Shown here piece by piece: positions 1 to 8,673 of a stretch of 64,000 nt of DNA (its first letter is position 1; each line of letters starts with the position of its first letter). The position numbers and the translations under genes are program-made. Source of the DNA: CAILDB01 sp049695975 (GTDB lineage Bacteria > Patescibacteriota > Minisyncoccia > Phycocordibacterales > GWA1-40-21); contig JBAVTE010000009.1 in the NCBI GenBank assembly GCA_049695975.1, positions 1 through 64,000 of the forward strand, in the 5' to 3' direction. The notes below the pieces were generated by a model. It saw nothing but the letters and a program-made list of their open reading frames with translations, made no database searches and was not told the origin of the DNA.

Positions 1-122
1 TTGGCATATACGCTGGGAAGGGCGACAAACTGGGCGTGAGTGAGAGTGGGTAGTAAAGTGATAGAGGCGAGGATGATAAAAGAGAGAAGAGAAAAAGAAG
101 AAATGCCAAGAATTTTTTTCAT
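1..122 (-). CDS. N-terminus of a secreted protein (partial)
   Basis: An ATG at 122 on the reverse strand opens a frame that runs off the left edge after 40 codons. It begins MKKILG and continues with a Ser/Leu/Ile/Phe-rich hydrophobic stretch of about 20 residues, ending at THAQFV, which has the shape of a Sec signal peptide with a likely cleavage after THA. A TATAAT box preceded by TG lies 49 nt upstream (172-177). The mature part is outside the window, so no function can be given. The start and signal peptide are well supported; identity is unknown. Confidence 0.65.
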   Translation of the reverse strand, partial: MKKILGISSFSLLSFIILASITLLPTLTHAQFVALPSVYA

Positions 123-171
123 ATATATTTAATAAAAATTAATAATAAAAAACGAACCTTTTTATGAAATA

Positions 172-180
172 ATTATAACA
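172..180 (-). promoter_or_regulatory. Extended -10 promoter for the partial secreted-protein gene
   Basis: On the reverse strand TGT-TATAAT lies about 50 nt before the ATG at 122. No good -35 is seen at 17 nt, but the TG extension can compensate. The rest of 123-274 is very AT-rich and holds only a weak A/T inverted repeat around 228-262 after the kinase stop. Confidence 0.5.
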
Positions 181-274
181 TCATATATTAAAATTTGCTA
201 TCAACACAAGGATTATTTATAATATTTAATTTTTTTTAAAAAAAACTTCAAAAAATATGTTTTGTCTTTACAAA

Positions 275-2008
275 CTAGACAGTTGCCAATTCCATGTAAA
301 AAGTCGAGCCCTTGCCCTCCCCTTCGGATTCTACCCAGAGTCTACCTTTGTGAGCATCTATCATTTTTTTTGCAACAAAAAGACCCAGACCTATTCCACT
401 AATATTTGTCTTGTTTGCATCTTTTGCCCGTGAGAATTTTTTAAAAAGTTTAGGTAAAGTTTCTTTGGAGATTCCTATCCCTGTATCTTTCACAGAAAAT
501 CTTGCGACTTTTTTACCTTGCGAATCAACGGTTTCAAGATGTACTTGCACTCCTCCCGAAATAGTATATTTGAGAGAATTATCTATAAAATTCAAAATTA
601 TTTGCTTCAGTTTATTGGGATCACCATTTACCATGATACTTTCTCCGGTGTCATCAAAAGAAAAACTGAGTTTTGTTTTGTCTATTATCGGTTTTAATTC
701 TTTTATTGATTCTTTTGTAAGTTCATTTAAATCAACTTTTTGAAAATCATATTGTATCTTCCCTTGCTCAATTCTAGAAACATTAAGGAAATCCTCCACA
801 ATACTTTCTAGAGATTTTGCTGATTCATAGATAATGACGACAGGTTCTCTGAGAGGCTCCGGCGTATTCCCAAAATCTCCTTGAAGGATCATAGAAGCAT
901 AGCCCTTCATAGCAGTAAGGGGCGCTCGTAGCTGATGTGTGGCAAGCGAGACAAACTCTGTTTTCAATTGGTCAATCTCTTTTAATTTTTCATTTGCTGT
1001 TTCCAAACTAAAGTTCGCATATTCTAAACGATTGTTAACATTTTTTATATTTGAAGCAAGGTCTTGAACCTGTTCTCTCAGTATAATTTCTGATTTCACC
1101 CCTCGAACAATCATGAGTCCGATCACTGCAGAAATGAAGAGTGTGATGGCATTGATAACGATAGAAGAAATCGGCATCTGATTTAAATACAAAAACTGTG
1201 AGCCGACTAATATCACAAGTGCCCACACCAACACCTGTGTCCCCAAAATTTTGATATTGAAAGCTTTGAATTTTACGATGAGAAAAGTCATTGAGGCCAT
1301 AAATATAGTAGTTCCAAATAGTCCGTAAATTTCAAATCCATAACCTGTTATAATCCCTTGTTCTGACAAATAACCACCCAGAAACACAGCAGAAAAAAAA
1401 GAAAAAAGAAATAATGTCACTCCAAGAAATAAAAGTTTTATTTGTTTCCGAAATTCTTTGTCTGCTTGTTTATATTTTATAATAGAAAAAACAACAATTA
1501 TTGTAAATGAGATTATCTCTAGAGTATATTTATAATTTAAAGAAAAACTATTTTCTAACGCATAACACCCACCTACATCGAACCCTGTTAGATTCAATTG
1601 TGTAAAAATAGAAGCTACCAATGGCAATAAAATAACCCCACTTAAAATTTTATATACCAAAGACACATCTTTTTTTTCAATAAAAACATATACAAAATAT
1701 AAACTCAATATAAAGAAAAAGATTTCTACTATCCCAGTCAGCGACCATGCAAACATTATTATTCTAGTATCAAAACTTAACCATGTAAACAAATCTAAGA
1801 TAGACCAAATAGTAAACACTGATAATAAAGAGAAAAATACTTTGGAAAGTATTGTCCCTTCCCCCTTTAATAATACAAAAAAACCAAGAAATAAAGATAT
1901 GATAATTATTGGGATATGAGAATAATATAATAGGCCCAGATTACCATTAAGCATGGCTAATACTGAGGGCATGCATGTTCCGAGATTAGTAATAAGATTA
2001 TAATTCAT
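275..2008 (-). CDS. Membrane sensor histidine kinase (orphan)
   Basis: Predicted inner-membrane sensor kinase of 577 residues. The first 310 residues hold eight or nine hydrophobic segments, like the 7TM-type histidine kinase N-terminal region, followed by a short coiled coil (about 310-350). The H-box is SLATHQLRAPLTAMKGY with the phospho-acceptor at H358. The ATPase domain shows the N-box (NFIDNSLKYT), G1 (DTGIGI) and G2 (GLGLFVAKK). No response regulator lies next to it, so the partner must be encoded elsewhere. The stop of the upstream gene is 8 nt away, so the two are probably cotranscribed. The signal sensed is unknown. The kinase call is secure. Confidence 0.93.
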   Translation of the reverse strand: MNYNLITNLGTCMPSVLAMLNGNLGLLYYSHIPIIIISLFLGFFVLLKGEGTILSKVFFSLLSVFTIWSILDLFTWLSFDTRIIMFAWSLTGIVEIFFFILSLYFVYVFIEKKDVSLVYKILSGVILLPLVASIFTQLNLTGFDVGGCYALENSFSLNYKYTLEIISFTIIVVFSIIKYKQADKEFRKQIKLLFLGVTLFLFSFFSAVFLGGYLSEQGIITGYGFEIYGLFGTTIFMASMTFLIVKFKAFNIKILGTQVLVWALVILVGSQFLYLNQMPISSIVINAITLFISAVIGLMIVRGVKSEIILREQVQDLASNIKNVNNRLEYANFSLETANEKLKEIDQLKTEFVSLATHQLRAPLTAMKGYASMILQGDFGNTPEPLREPVVIIYESAKSLESIVEDFLNVSRIEQGKIQYDFQKVDLNELTKESIKELKPIIDKTKLSFSFDDTGESIMVNGDPNKLKQIILNFIDNSLKYTISGGVQVHLETVDSQGKKVARFSVKDTGIGISKETLPKLFKKFSRAKDANKTNISGIGLGLFVAKKMIDAHKGRLWVESEGEGKGSTFYMELATV

Positions 2009-2016
2009 TTTTTATC

Positions 2017-2793
2017 TTAAATATTAATTATTTTATTTAAAAAATCAGTTTCCTTTTCCAAATGACCAGGATACCATATCCACGATTCTTTTTCTTCATC
2101 TTTTAATGGTAAAAGTGGAACAACCAATGGTTTTAAATTAAATTTTTTATAAACTGATTCAAAAGCAGGCAACACAACATTTTCAGAAAACTTTTTTTCA
2201 TGTTCATTTTCTTTAGCTATAAAATTTTCAAATAAAACACCGTTCACTAAACATAGAGTAAAAATTTTTTCGTAAAGATCTTTTGCATTTTCACATTTTT
2301 TTTTAAGAATAGAAGCATCAAAAATATCCATAATTCCTTCATACTGTTTTTTATATAAATTATGGTGAAATTCAACAAAACTTTTATTATTAAAAGTTTT
2401 TATTTCTTGAAAAGATTTTTTCTCACTTTTATGAAAATCGATAATGATTTTTTTTCTTATTAAGTCGCATCCTTTTCCCCCAGATTTATGTAAAAAAACC
2501 AATTTTCCAAGATGCACCTTGTCCTTGTTCATAGTACAAAAATGATCGTTACAAAGTTCTATACAAACCGGTTTAAATCCAATAATTTCTGCAATATCGA
2601 GAAAATATTTTGTCTCAAAATTTGGAGTAAGAACTGCCCTAAAGAACATCGCCCTTGGCTCATTTTTTAAAACCTCAGGTAAATTTTCACCCAAATAATC
2701 TTCTATTTTTTTCTTCAATACAGGATCTTTCCTCCTCCTCTTAAGTTCCTTTTTTGCATCTCCAAGTAAAGTATAAATATCATCTAAATTCAT
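2017..2793 (-). CDS. Conserved-looking cytoplasmic protein of unknown function
   Basis: A 258-residue soluble protein with no signal peptide or membrane segment. I do not recognise the family. Visible features are a basic N-terminal helix (KKELKRRRKD), a Cys/His cluster near residues 79-87 (CIELCNDHFC) that could bind a metal, and a Trp-rich C-terminus (ESWIWYPGH). The start is supported by a TATAAT box 7 nt upstream of the ATG (2801-2806), which suggests a leaderless mRNA. It is followed 8 nt later by the histidine kinase, so the two probably form an operon; whether it acts with the kinase is a guess. Confidence 0.7.
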   Translation of the reverse strand: MNLDDIYTLLGDAKKELKRRRKDPVLKKKIEDYLGENLPEVLKNEPRAMFFRAVLTPNFETKYFLDIAEIIGFKPVCIELCNDHFCTMNKDKVHLGKLVFLHKSGGKGCDLIRKKIIIDFHKSEKKSFQEIKTFNNKSFVEFHHNLYKKQYEGIMDIFDASILKKKCENAKDLYEKIFTLCLVNGVLFENFIAKENEHEKKFSENVVLPAFESVYKKFNLKPLVVPLLPLKDEEKESWIWYPGHLEKETDFLNKIINI

Positions 2794-2800
2794 ACATTAT

Positions 2801-2828
2801 ATTATATCTTTATTTTTCTAAATGTAAA
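2801..2828 (-). promoter_or_regulatory. Leaderless-type promoter for the 258-aa gene
   Basis: Reverse strand: TTTACA, 16-nt spacer, TATAAT (2801-2806), then 7 nt to the ATG at 2793. Transcription would start at or next to the start codon. Confidence 0.55.
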
Positions 2829-2876
2829 ATCTTGAACTAACTAATCCCCACACCCATTACTATTTAAATCATTTAC

Positions 2877-3488
2877 CTAAAATAAATTCAATACAAATTT
2901 GATAATGATTATTATAAACTGCATCAAGACGCTCCACGCCAAGCAACTTAAAATAGTACTGGAAACAAAAATGATGTAATCACGCTTGTCTAATTTATCA
3001 AATTTACCGTGTCTTAGAAAGATTGTCGTGATAAAAGAATCCTGCCAAACAGACAATGTAACAAAAGCAAAAACATCATTTTTGTTTAGTAACCAAAGCA
3101 TAAGTTGCAAAATTTTTGCGGGGATAAATAAACTTATCTTTTTAATAACATTCGGATGATTGTGAACAGCGTGAACCCAAAGATGACCCCTTATTTTTAA
3201 ATCTTCTACTTCATTTACTCCAAACCAGTCAACTTTCTTCTTTTGATACCAAAGCAAGATCAAAAAGTTGTTGATTAGGGCAATTATAATTAGTAAAATA
3301 ATTCCAAGGAATCCAAAAATTGCTTGAATAATAGGCCAAACAAGAAAGTCAAAAGCAAAATTATAAACTTCATATAATCCCCAGCCAGACATTACTTGAA
3401 AAGTTCTTTTAATATTTTTAGAAATCAAAAAAATAACCGCCCCTAGAATTGCAATTCCTAAAACTATGATTGAAATATCATTTAGCAT
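2877..3488 (-). CDS. Multi-pass membrane protein of unknown function
   Basis: A 203-residue protein with about four or five hydrophobic segments: residues 5-23, 50-82, 120-145 and 172-203. Between them is a polar loop with two histidines close together (VHAVHNHPNV). The family was not recognised; it may be a DUF-type membrane protein common in Parcubacteria. The start is supported by an extended -10 box, TGC-TATAAT, 8 nt upstream of the ATG, again implying a leaderless message. Its 3' end lies about 80 nt from the 258-aa gene, which has its own promoter. Confidence 0.65.
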   Translation of the reverse strand: MLNDISIIVLGIAILGAVIFLISKNIKRTFQVMSGWGLYEVYNFAFDFLVWPIIQAIFGFLGIILLIIIALINNFLILLWYQKKKVDWFGVNEVEDLKIRGHLWVHAVHNHPNVIKKISLFIPAKILQLMLWLLNKNDVFAFVTLSVWQDSFITTIFLRHGKFDKLDKRDYIIFVSSTILSCLAWSVLMQFIIIIIKFVLNLF

Positions 3489-3496
3489 TTTTGCTA

Positions 3497-3505
3497 ATTA
3501 TAGCA
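3497..3505 (-). promoter_or_regulatory. Extended -10, leaderless-type promoter
   Basis: Reverse strand TGC-TATAAT with the hexamer at 3497-3502, 8 nt before the ATG at 3488. No clear -35. Confidence 0.55.
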
Positions 3506-3542
3506 TATCTTAATTGCCGATATATACAGAAGTTGGGTAGTA

Positions 3543-3914
3543 TTAATTCTCAGTAACAGTGGCAGTGACAATAGAACACTCTTCCCCTTCGGAGAGAGTA
3601 TCTGCCGAACAAAAAATAATTTCACAATCTTTTTCTCCTTCTTTGCAGACTAGAGGATTGCAACCTTCTACTTCTGGATCACAAAGCTCTATATTATATG
3701 CTTTTTTATTTATTATTTTATAATAGTCGATTTCGGCAGTGCAATCTATTCCTTCACAAGGTACATAGAAACAACTTTCGGTTTGAGAATCACAGCTTAC
3801 ATAAGCCAGTACCATATAATCTTTTTTGATAACATATTTATAAAAAGTCATGCCAACAGAAGTGGCTAGTAAAATACCAAATATCCAAAACAAAACTTTA
3901 GATTTTTTATCCAT
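3543..3914 (-). CDS. Small membrane-anchored Cys-rich protein
   Basis: A 123-residue protein with one N-terminal membrane segment (about 8-28) after a lysine-rich start, so the remainder is predicted to be outside the membrane. That part carries ten cysteines and many Asp/Glu. Two similar units can be seen: CDSQTESCFYVPC followed by DC, and CDPEVEGCNPLVC followed by DC, which suggests an internal duplication of a disulfide-bonded motif. The family was not recognised. A TTGTAT-17-TATAAT promoter ends 6 nt before the ATG, which fixes the start. A DsbA-like oxidoreductase at 29035 could form its disulfides. Confidence 0.7.
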   Translation of the reverse strand: MDKKSKVLFWIFGILLATSVGMTFYKYVIKKDYMVLAYVSCDSQTESCFYVPCEGIDCTAEIDYYKIINKKAYNIELCDPEVEGCNPLVCKEGEKDCEIIFCSADTLSEGEECSIVTATVTEN

Positions 3915-3920
3915 ATGGGA

Positions 3921-3949
3921 ATTATATTATATCTCTTTGCCATATACAA
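3921..3949 (-). promoter_or_regulatory. Leaderless-type promoter for the Cys-rich protein
   Basis: Reverse strand TTGTAT (3944-3949), 17-nt spacer, TATAAT (3921-3926), then 6 nt to the ATG at 3914. A second overlapping TATAAT sits 5 nt further upstream. Confidence 0.65.
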
Positions 3950-4054
3950 GATTATGCGTGATTAGTTTAATTTTTTAAGATTAAACACTCTAACAAAAAA
4001 CATAACACCTTTTCAAGTCAAAATTTTTATGATACTGTTTACAAATTAAATAAT

Positions 4055-6001
4055 ATGAAAAATAATGAAGAGAGAGAATCTCAAAGTAAATTGTATGAGG
4101 GAATTGTATTTATAACAGGAAAAGGTCTAGGATATGTTACTTTGCCTGATTTCGAGGAAGACATAGAAATAAAAAATGAATATCTTAAAAGTGCATGGCA
4201 CAAAGACACCGTACTCATTTCTCTACAAAAAACAGGAAAAAAAGAAAGACAGCAAGGTAAAGTAGAAAAAATAGTTAAAAGAAATAAGAAACTTTTTTCA
4301 GGAACTGTGGAAATAAAAGGAAGTGACTATTTACTCATACCAGATGATAAAAAAGCTAGAACTGTAATAAAAATTACAGAAGGAAATCCTCAAAATAATC
4401 TTGGTCAAAAAGCTTCCGTTCTCATAATAAATTGGGGAGAAAATAACAAAGAAGCTGAAGGTAAACTTCAAGAAATTTTTGGGAAAAAAGGTGACAATAC
4501 AGCCGAAATGAAATCCATTCTTTCTGAAAAAGGTTTTGATTCCATGTTTGATGTTGCCGTAGAAAATGAAGCTAAACAAGTAGATGCAAACTCAAGACTA
4601 ATCTGGCAAGAAGAAATCAAAAAAAGAAAAGATCTTCGTAATACTCTGACTTTCACTATCGACCCAAAAACAGCAAAAGATTTCGACGACGCTATTTCAT
4701 TTAATAAACTTTCTGATGACAAATTTGAAATAGGTATTCATATTGCAGATGTTTCATTTTATGTGAGAGAAAATACAAAAATGGACAAAGAGGCAAGAAA
4801 AAGAGGTTTTTCCGTTTATTTGCCAGATAGAACTATTCCGATGCTTCCTTCAATACTTTCAGACAATCTTTGTAGTTTAAACGAAAGTGAAGAAAAAATG
4901 GCCTATTCTGCGATATTTGAACTTGATAAAAACGGAAAGATTCTTTCTAGGTGGTTTGGAAAAACAGTCATAAAATCGGCAAAAAGATTTTCCTATGAAA
5001 GTGCCCAAGATGTTTTAAACAAAAAAAGTGGCGAGCATTTTTATGAGCTTGATACTTTGAATAAAATAGCAAAAAAACTTCAAGCTGAGAAAATTCAAAA
5101 AGGTGCAGTTGATTTTGAACATGAAGAAATCGAATTTGAAATGGACGGAAACGGAAAAGTTTTATTTATTCACAAAAAAGTCCGTCTTGATACACACAAG
5201 CTTGTAGAAGAATATATGCTTCTAGCAAATAGAGAAGTAGCAAATTTTTTGTACAAGACAATAAAGACAAAGGGTTTTGATTTTTCTCCAATTTTCAGAA
5301 TTCACGATATACCAGATAGAGAGAAGATCGCAGATCTTTCCCTTTTTGTCCACGCTCTTGGTCACACCTTACCTATAAATAAAAACGGCGGGATTACTGG
5401 TAGAGATTTGCAAATACTATTTAAAAAAATAGAAGGAAAAGATGAAGAAGCACTTATCAAAACGACTGCAATCCGCTCAATGTCAAAAGCTATTTACTCA
5501 ACCAAAAATATCGGCCACTTTGGACTTGCATTTGAATACTACACGCACTTCACTTCCCCTATCAGAAGATACCCAGATCTTTGCATTCATAGAATTTTAG
5601 AAAAAGTAATCAATAAAGAAAACCTAACAAAAAACGAATGGGATAATTATGAAAAAATTGCGAGTGAAAGCAGTCAGAATGAAATTCGTGCAACTGAAGC
5701 AGAAAGAGAAGCCAAAAAATTAAAACAGATAGAATTCATATCGGCCAAAATTGGTCAAACTTTTGACGGTATTATTACTGGCGTCACGGAATGGGGTATC
5801 TATGTAGAAGAAAAAGAAACAAAAACAGAAGGAATGGTAAAACTTTCAAGTATTGGTAATGACTATTATGTTTTAGATAAAAAGAAGTACGCCATCATAG
5901 GACAAAAGACAAAAAATAAATTTGCTCTTGGAGACAAAGTAAAAATAAAATTAGTTAATGCAGATACAGACAAAAAGACGGTGGATTATAAAATAATATA
6001 A
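4055..6001 (+). CDS. rnr: RNase R/II family 3'-5' exoribonuclease
   Basis: Degrades RNA processively from the 3' end, giving nucleoside monophosphates; acts in mRNA and rRNA turnover in the cytoplasm. The 648-residue protein has an N-terminal OB-like region (about 10-130), then the RNB catalytic domain beginning near 195. The catalytic aspartates are in TIDPKTAKDFDDAISF (D203, D209, D211, D212). The RNB signature HFTSPIRRYPDL is present, and a C-terminal S1 domain covers about 565-648. It is shorter than E. coli RNase R (about 800 residues), having a reduced N-terminus. It is convergent with smc, 16 nt away, with no terminator visible between them. Confidence 0.95.
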   Translation: MKNNEERESQSKLYEGIVFITGKGLGYVTLPDFEEDIEIKNEYLKSAWHKDTVLISLQKTGKKERQQGKVEKIVKRNKKLFSGTVEIKGSDYLLIPDDKKARTVIKITEGNPQNNLGQKASVLIINWGENNKEAEGKLQEIFGKKGDNTAEMKSILSEKGFDSMFDVAVENEAKQVDANSRLIWQEEIKKRKDLRNTLTFTIDPKTAKDFDDAISFNKLSDDKFEIGIHIADVSFYVRENTKMDKEARKRGFSVYLPDRTIPMLPSILSDNLCSLNESEEKMAYSAIFELDKNGKILSRWFGKTVIKSAKRFSYESAQDVLNKKSGEHFYELDTLNKIAKKLQAEKIQKGAVDFEHEEIEFEMDGNGKVLFIHKKVRLDTHKLVEEYMLLANREVANFLYKTIKTKGFDFSPIFRIHDIPDREKIADLSLFVHALGHTLPINKNGGITGRDLQILFKKIEGKDEEALIKTTAIRSMSKAIYSTKNIGHFGLAFEYYTHFTSPIRRYPDLCIHRILEKVINKENLTKNEWDNYEKIASESSQNEIRATEAEREAKKLKQIEFISAKIGQTFDGIITGVTEWGIYVEEKETKTEGMVKLSSIGNDYYVLDKKKYAIIGQKTKNKFALGDKVKIKLVNADTDKKTVDYKII

Positions 6002-6017
6002 AAATCATCAAAATAAA

Positions 6018-8300
6018 CTATTTTGCCACCGCAACAGCCTCGTCAAATTGAATAGAGAGAAGTTTAGATACACCGTCAGAACCCATTGTCACTCCATAGA
6101 TGACGCCAGCACGAGACATTGTCTCTCTATTGTGTGTGATAAGAATAAGTTGAGAATATTTGGCAAGGCTTTCTATCATATCTCCATATCTTCTAGAATT
6201 GGCTTCATCGAGAGCAGCATCTGTTTCATCCAAAATAATAAATGGTGGAGGATTGACCTGTGATACGGCAAAAATAAGTGCAATGGAAGTAAGAGCTCTT
6301 TCACCACCAGAAAGCATCATAAGCCCTTTGATTTTTTTCTTTGGTAAATTGACTTCAATATCAAGCCCTTCTTTTTCTTCAATCTCTTCTTCAGCAATTT
6401 CTTCACCCCCATCTTCCGGCAAAAGTTCCACATCAGATTTACGCTTCTTTTGCTCCTTCACCACAGAAAGCGAAGCTGTTCCCCCGCCAAACATCTGACT
6501 GAAAAATTCTTGAAATTGAATATTGATTTTTTGAACACCAATTTTAAATTCTACTGTGATTTTTTCATCAAGTTCTTTAATCAGATTTTTCAATGCTTCG
6601 GAAGATTTGAAAAGGTCTTCGAGTTCTCGTGCCAAAAATCCATCTCTTTCTGTAGTTTCTTTGTATTCCTTTACAATATCATCTCCACCAGCAACCCCAG
6701 CATCTTCAAGACGGATTTTAATCTTTTCCATCGCTCTCTTTCTTTCAAATTGGGCTTCCCTACCTTCTTTTATTATTTCATCTTGAGAAAGTGGTGTACC
6801 ATCTTCCTTTATAGGCCAAAAATCCTTGAAATGTAGTGCGGATGATCCAACAAGAATTCCTGCTTCCTGAAATTCTCTTTTGAGTTCTTCCTCATCTCTT
6901 CTAAGATTTTCTTCCCTTGTTTTTAAAGCTGATAAAACATTTCTCAATTCGTTTTGTTCAGCAATAATTCTAAAAACTGCTTTTTCTGCATCTCTATTTG
7001 AATCTTTTTCTTTTTCTATTTCATTTTTTACCATCACATACTCCTCAGAAAGCTCCGCTTCTTTCTGTTTTGAAATCTTCAATGCTTCTTCGTGTGCTCT
7101 CTTTTGATTTTCTAAATTTTTAACTTCATCTTTCAAATCATTTATTGATCCATCATCTTCATTTGAATGTCTTTTTATAAAATCTGTAAATGAATCTTTC
7201 ACAAAATGAAAGAATTTTTTGATTTTTGAAATATCGTCTGAATTTTCGACCTCCTTCATTTCGAGATCTATGATTTTATACAAATTTTCTACAGAAGTCA
7301 TCTCTACTTTTCTATCTTTTAATGAATTTGCTTCATCTTCTTGTTTTTTTATAATTCTTATAATGGAAAAAATTTCTCCTTCAACACGGCCAATATCTCT
7401 CATTAAACTGTCCTTTACTTGCCTCACGCCTTTCAATTTTTCTTCAATGTCAATAATCTTTCCACTTTTTTCGTCTTTTGACTCCGACTTTGCTAAAACA
7501 CTTTTTGCTTTAGAAAGCTCAGCCTCCAGATTTTTCATTTTTTCTTCTGGATTTGCCCTACTATCTAAAATATTTATTTTCTCAAAATTAATGTATTCTT
7601 CCTCTCTTCTAAAATAATCATGGTACATAGAACAAAGTTTTTCTTTCATTAAAATCAAACTTTCTATCTTTTCTACCTGCTTTTTCAAAAACTTTATATG
7701 CGGAGCAATTTCCCTCCTCAATGATTCAATCTGTTTTATATTTTCATCTGTTTTTACAAGCTTTCTAGAACTTTCTTCTTTTTTATATTGAAAAATTTTT
7801 AGACCAAGAGCATCTTCTATCATTTCTCTTCTTTCTTTTATATTTGCATTAAGAATTTTGTCCGCCTCGCCCTGAGAAATAATTTGATAGCCTGAAGCAC
7901 CGATATTTGCATTTGCTAAAAGTTCAATGATATCTTTCAATCGCACTTGGCTACCGTTTATATAATATTCACTGGAAGAATCTCTGTTTACAACTCTTTC
8001 AATAACAACTTCATCAAAATCCACATTCAAAATTCTCTGTGTATTATTGAGAACAAGTTTCACTCCAGCACGATTTGCCCTTCCTGCATCTTTACCACCA
8101 TTAAATATCAAATCCTCAGCTCTTTTACCTCGAAGAGATTTGATAGACTGTTCACCAAGTGCAAATCGAAATGACTCAGCAACATTTGACTTACCAGAAC
8201 CGTTTGGACCAACAATAGCAGAAATAGGCGTATTAAAATTTAAAACACTTCTTTTATTGAATGATTTAAACCCAGCAATTTCAATTGATTTAAGATACAT
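6018..8300 (-). CDS. smc: Compact SMC-type chromosome segregation ATPase
   Basis: ATPase of the SMC family that organises and helps segregate the chromosome. The head halves are intact: Walker A GPNGSGKSNV at 31-40, signature LSGGERALTSIAL from 663, Walker B FIILDETDAALDE near 687, and a late LITHNRETM. The coiled coil between is only about 450 residues and I see no globular hinge of the usual 150-180 residues; the centre has only a short non-coil stretch (about 485-515, around DFWPIKEDGTPL). At 760 residues it is two thirds of the usual 1150-1200. There is no CxxC zinc hook, so it is not Rad50. It is last in the rpmF-nusB-rnc-orf-smc block; rnc next to smc is a known bacterial arrangement. 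Confidence 0.88.
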   Translation of the reverse strand: MYLKSIEIAGFKSFNKRSVLNFNTPISAIVGPNGSGKSNVAESFRFALGEQSIKSLRGKRAEDLIFNGGKDAGRANRAGVKLVLNNTQRILNVDFDEVVIERVVNRDSSSEYYINGSQVRLKDIIELLANANIGASGYQIISQGEADKILNANIKERREMIEDALGLKIFQYKKEESSRKLVKTDENIKQIESLRREIAPHIKFLKKQVEKIESLILMKEKLCSMYHDYFRREEEYINFEKINILDSRANPEEKMKNLEAELSKAKSVLAKSESKDEKSGKIIDIEEKLKGVRQVKDSLMRDIGRVEGEIFSIIRIIKKQEDEANSLKDRKVEMTSVENLYKIIDLEMKEVENSDDISKIKKFFHFVKDSFTDFIKRHSNEDDGSINDLKDEVKNLENQKRAHEEALKISKQKEAELSEEYVMVKNEIEKEKDSNRDAEKAVFRIIAEQNELRNVLSALKTREENLRRDEEELKREFQEAGILVGSSALHFKDFWPIKEDGTPLSQDEIIKEGREAQFERKRAMEKIKIRLEDAGVAGGDDIVKEYKETTERDGFLARELEDLFKSSEALKNLIKELDEKITVEFKIGVQKINIQFQEFFSQMFGGGTASLSVVKEQKKRKSDVELLPEDGGEEIAEEEIEEKEGLDIEVNLPKKKIKGLMMLSGGERALTSIALIFAVSQVNPPPFIILDETDAALDEANSRRYGDMIESLAKYSQLILITHNRETMSRAGVIYGVTMGSDGVSKLLSIQFDEAVAVAK

Positions 8301-8309
8301 TTTTCTTCT

Positions 8310-8666
8310 TTATTCCGTTAATTCATTTATTAACTTTTCTATATCACCATCTGGAGTATCAAGTTCCATCATATCAGGAGATGTATTAGGAATACTATCT
8401 TTTAAAATATACCAAAGTACAAAATCATTGGGTTGAAGTCCCTTTGATTTAATTTGTTCCTCCAATGTTTTAATTTTTTGATTATTAAATACATCAAATT
8501 TATTTGTCATGGTATTTGCTACTTCCCCACTATCGTCCACATCATTTAAAAGTTTTGTATGCAAAAGATCTATCTTAAGTTTGATTTCAATAATTTTATC
8601 ATTTCTTAAAATCTCTTCTGATTCTTCTTTTTGTCCTTCTATTATGTTTTGTTGATCAAAATTCAT
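8310..8666 (-). CDS. Small acidic protein between rnc and smc, unknown function
   Basis: A 118-residue acidic protein, predicted mostly helical, with a possible short coiled coil in residues 15-80 and a C-terminal part rich in Asp/Glu/Pro (NTSPDMMELDTPDGD). I do not recognise the family. It is tightly packed between rnc (7 nt upstream) and smc (9 nt downstream), so it is almost certainly cotranscribed with them. An SMC accessory role would be a guess from position only; it does not resemble ScpA or ScpB. Confidence 0.65.
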   Translation of the reverse strand: MNFDQQNIIEGQKEESEEILRNDKIIEIKLKIDLLHTKLLNDVDDSGEVANTMTNKFDVFNNQKIKTLEEQIKSKGLQPNDFVLWYILKDSIPNTSPDMMELDTPDGDIEKLINELTE

Positions 8667-8673
8667 ACTTAAA

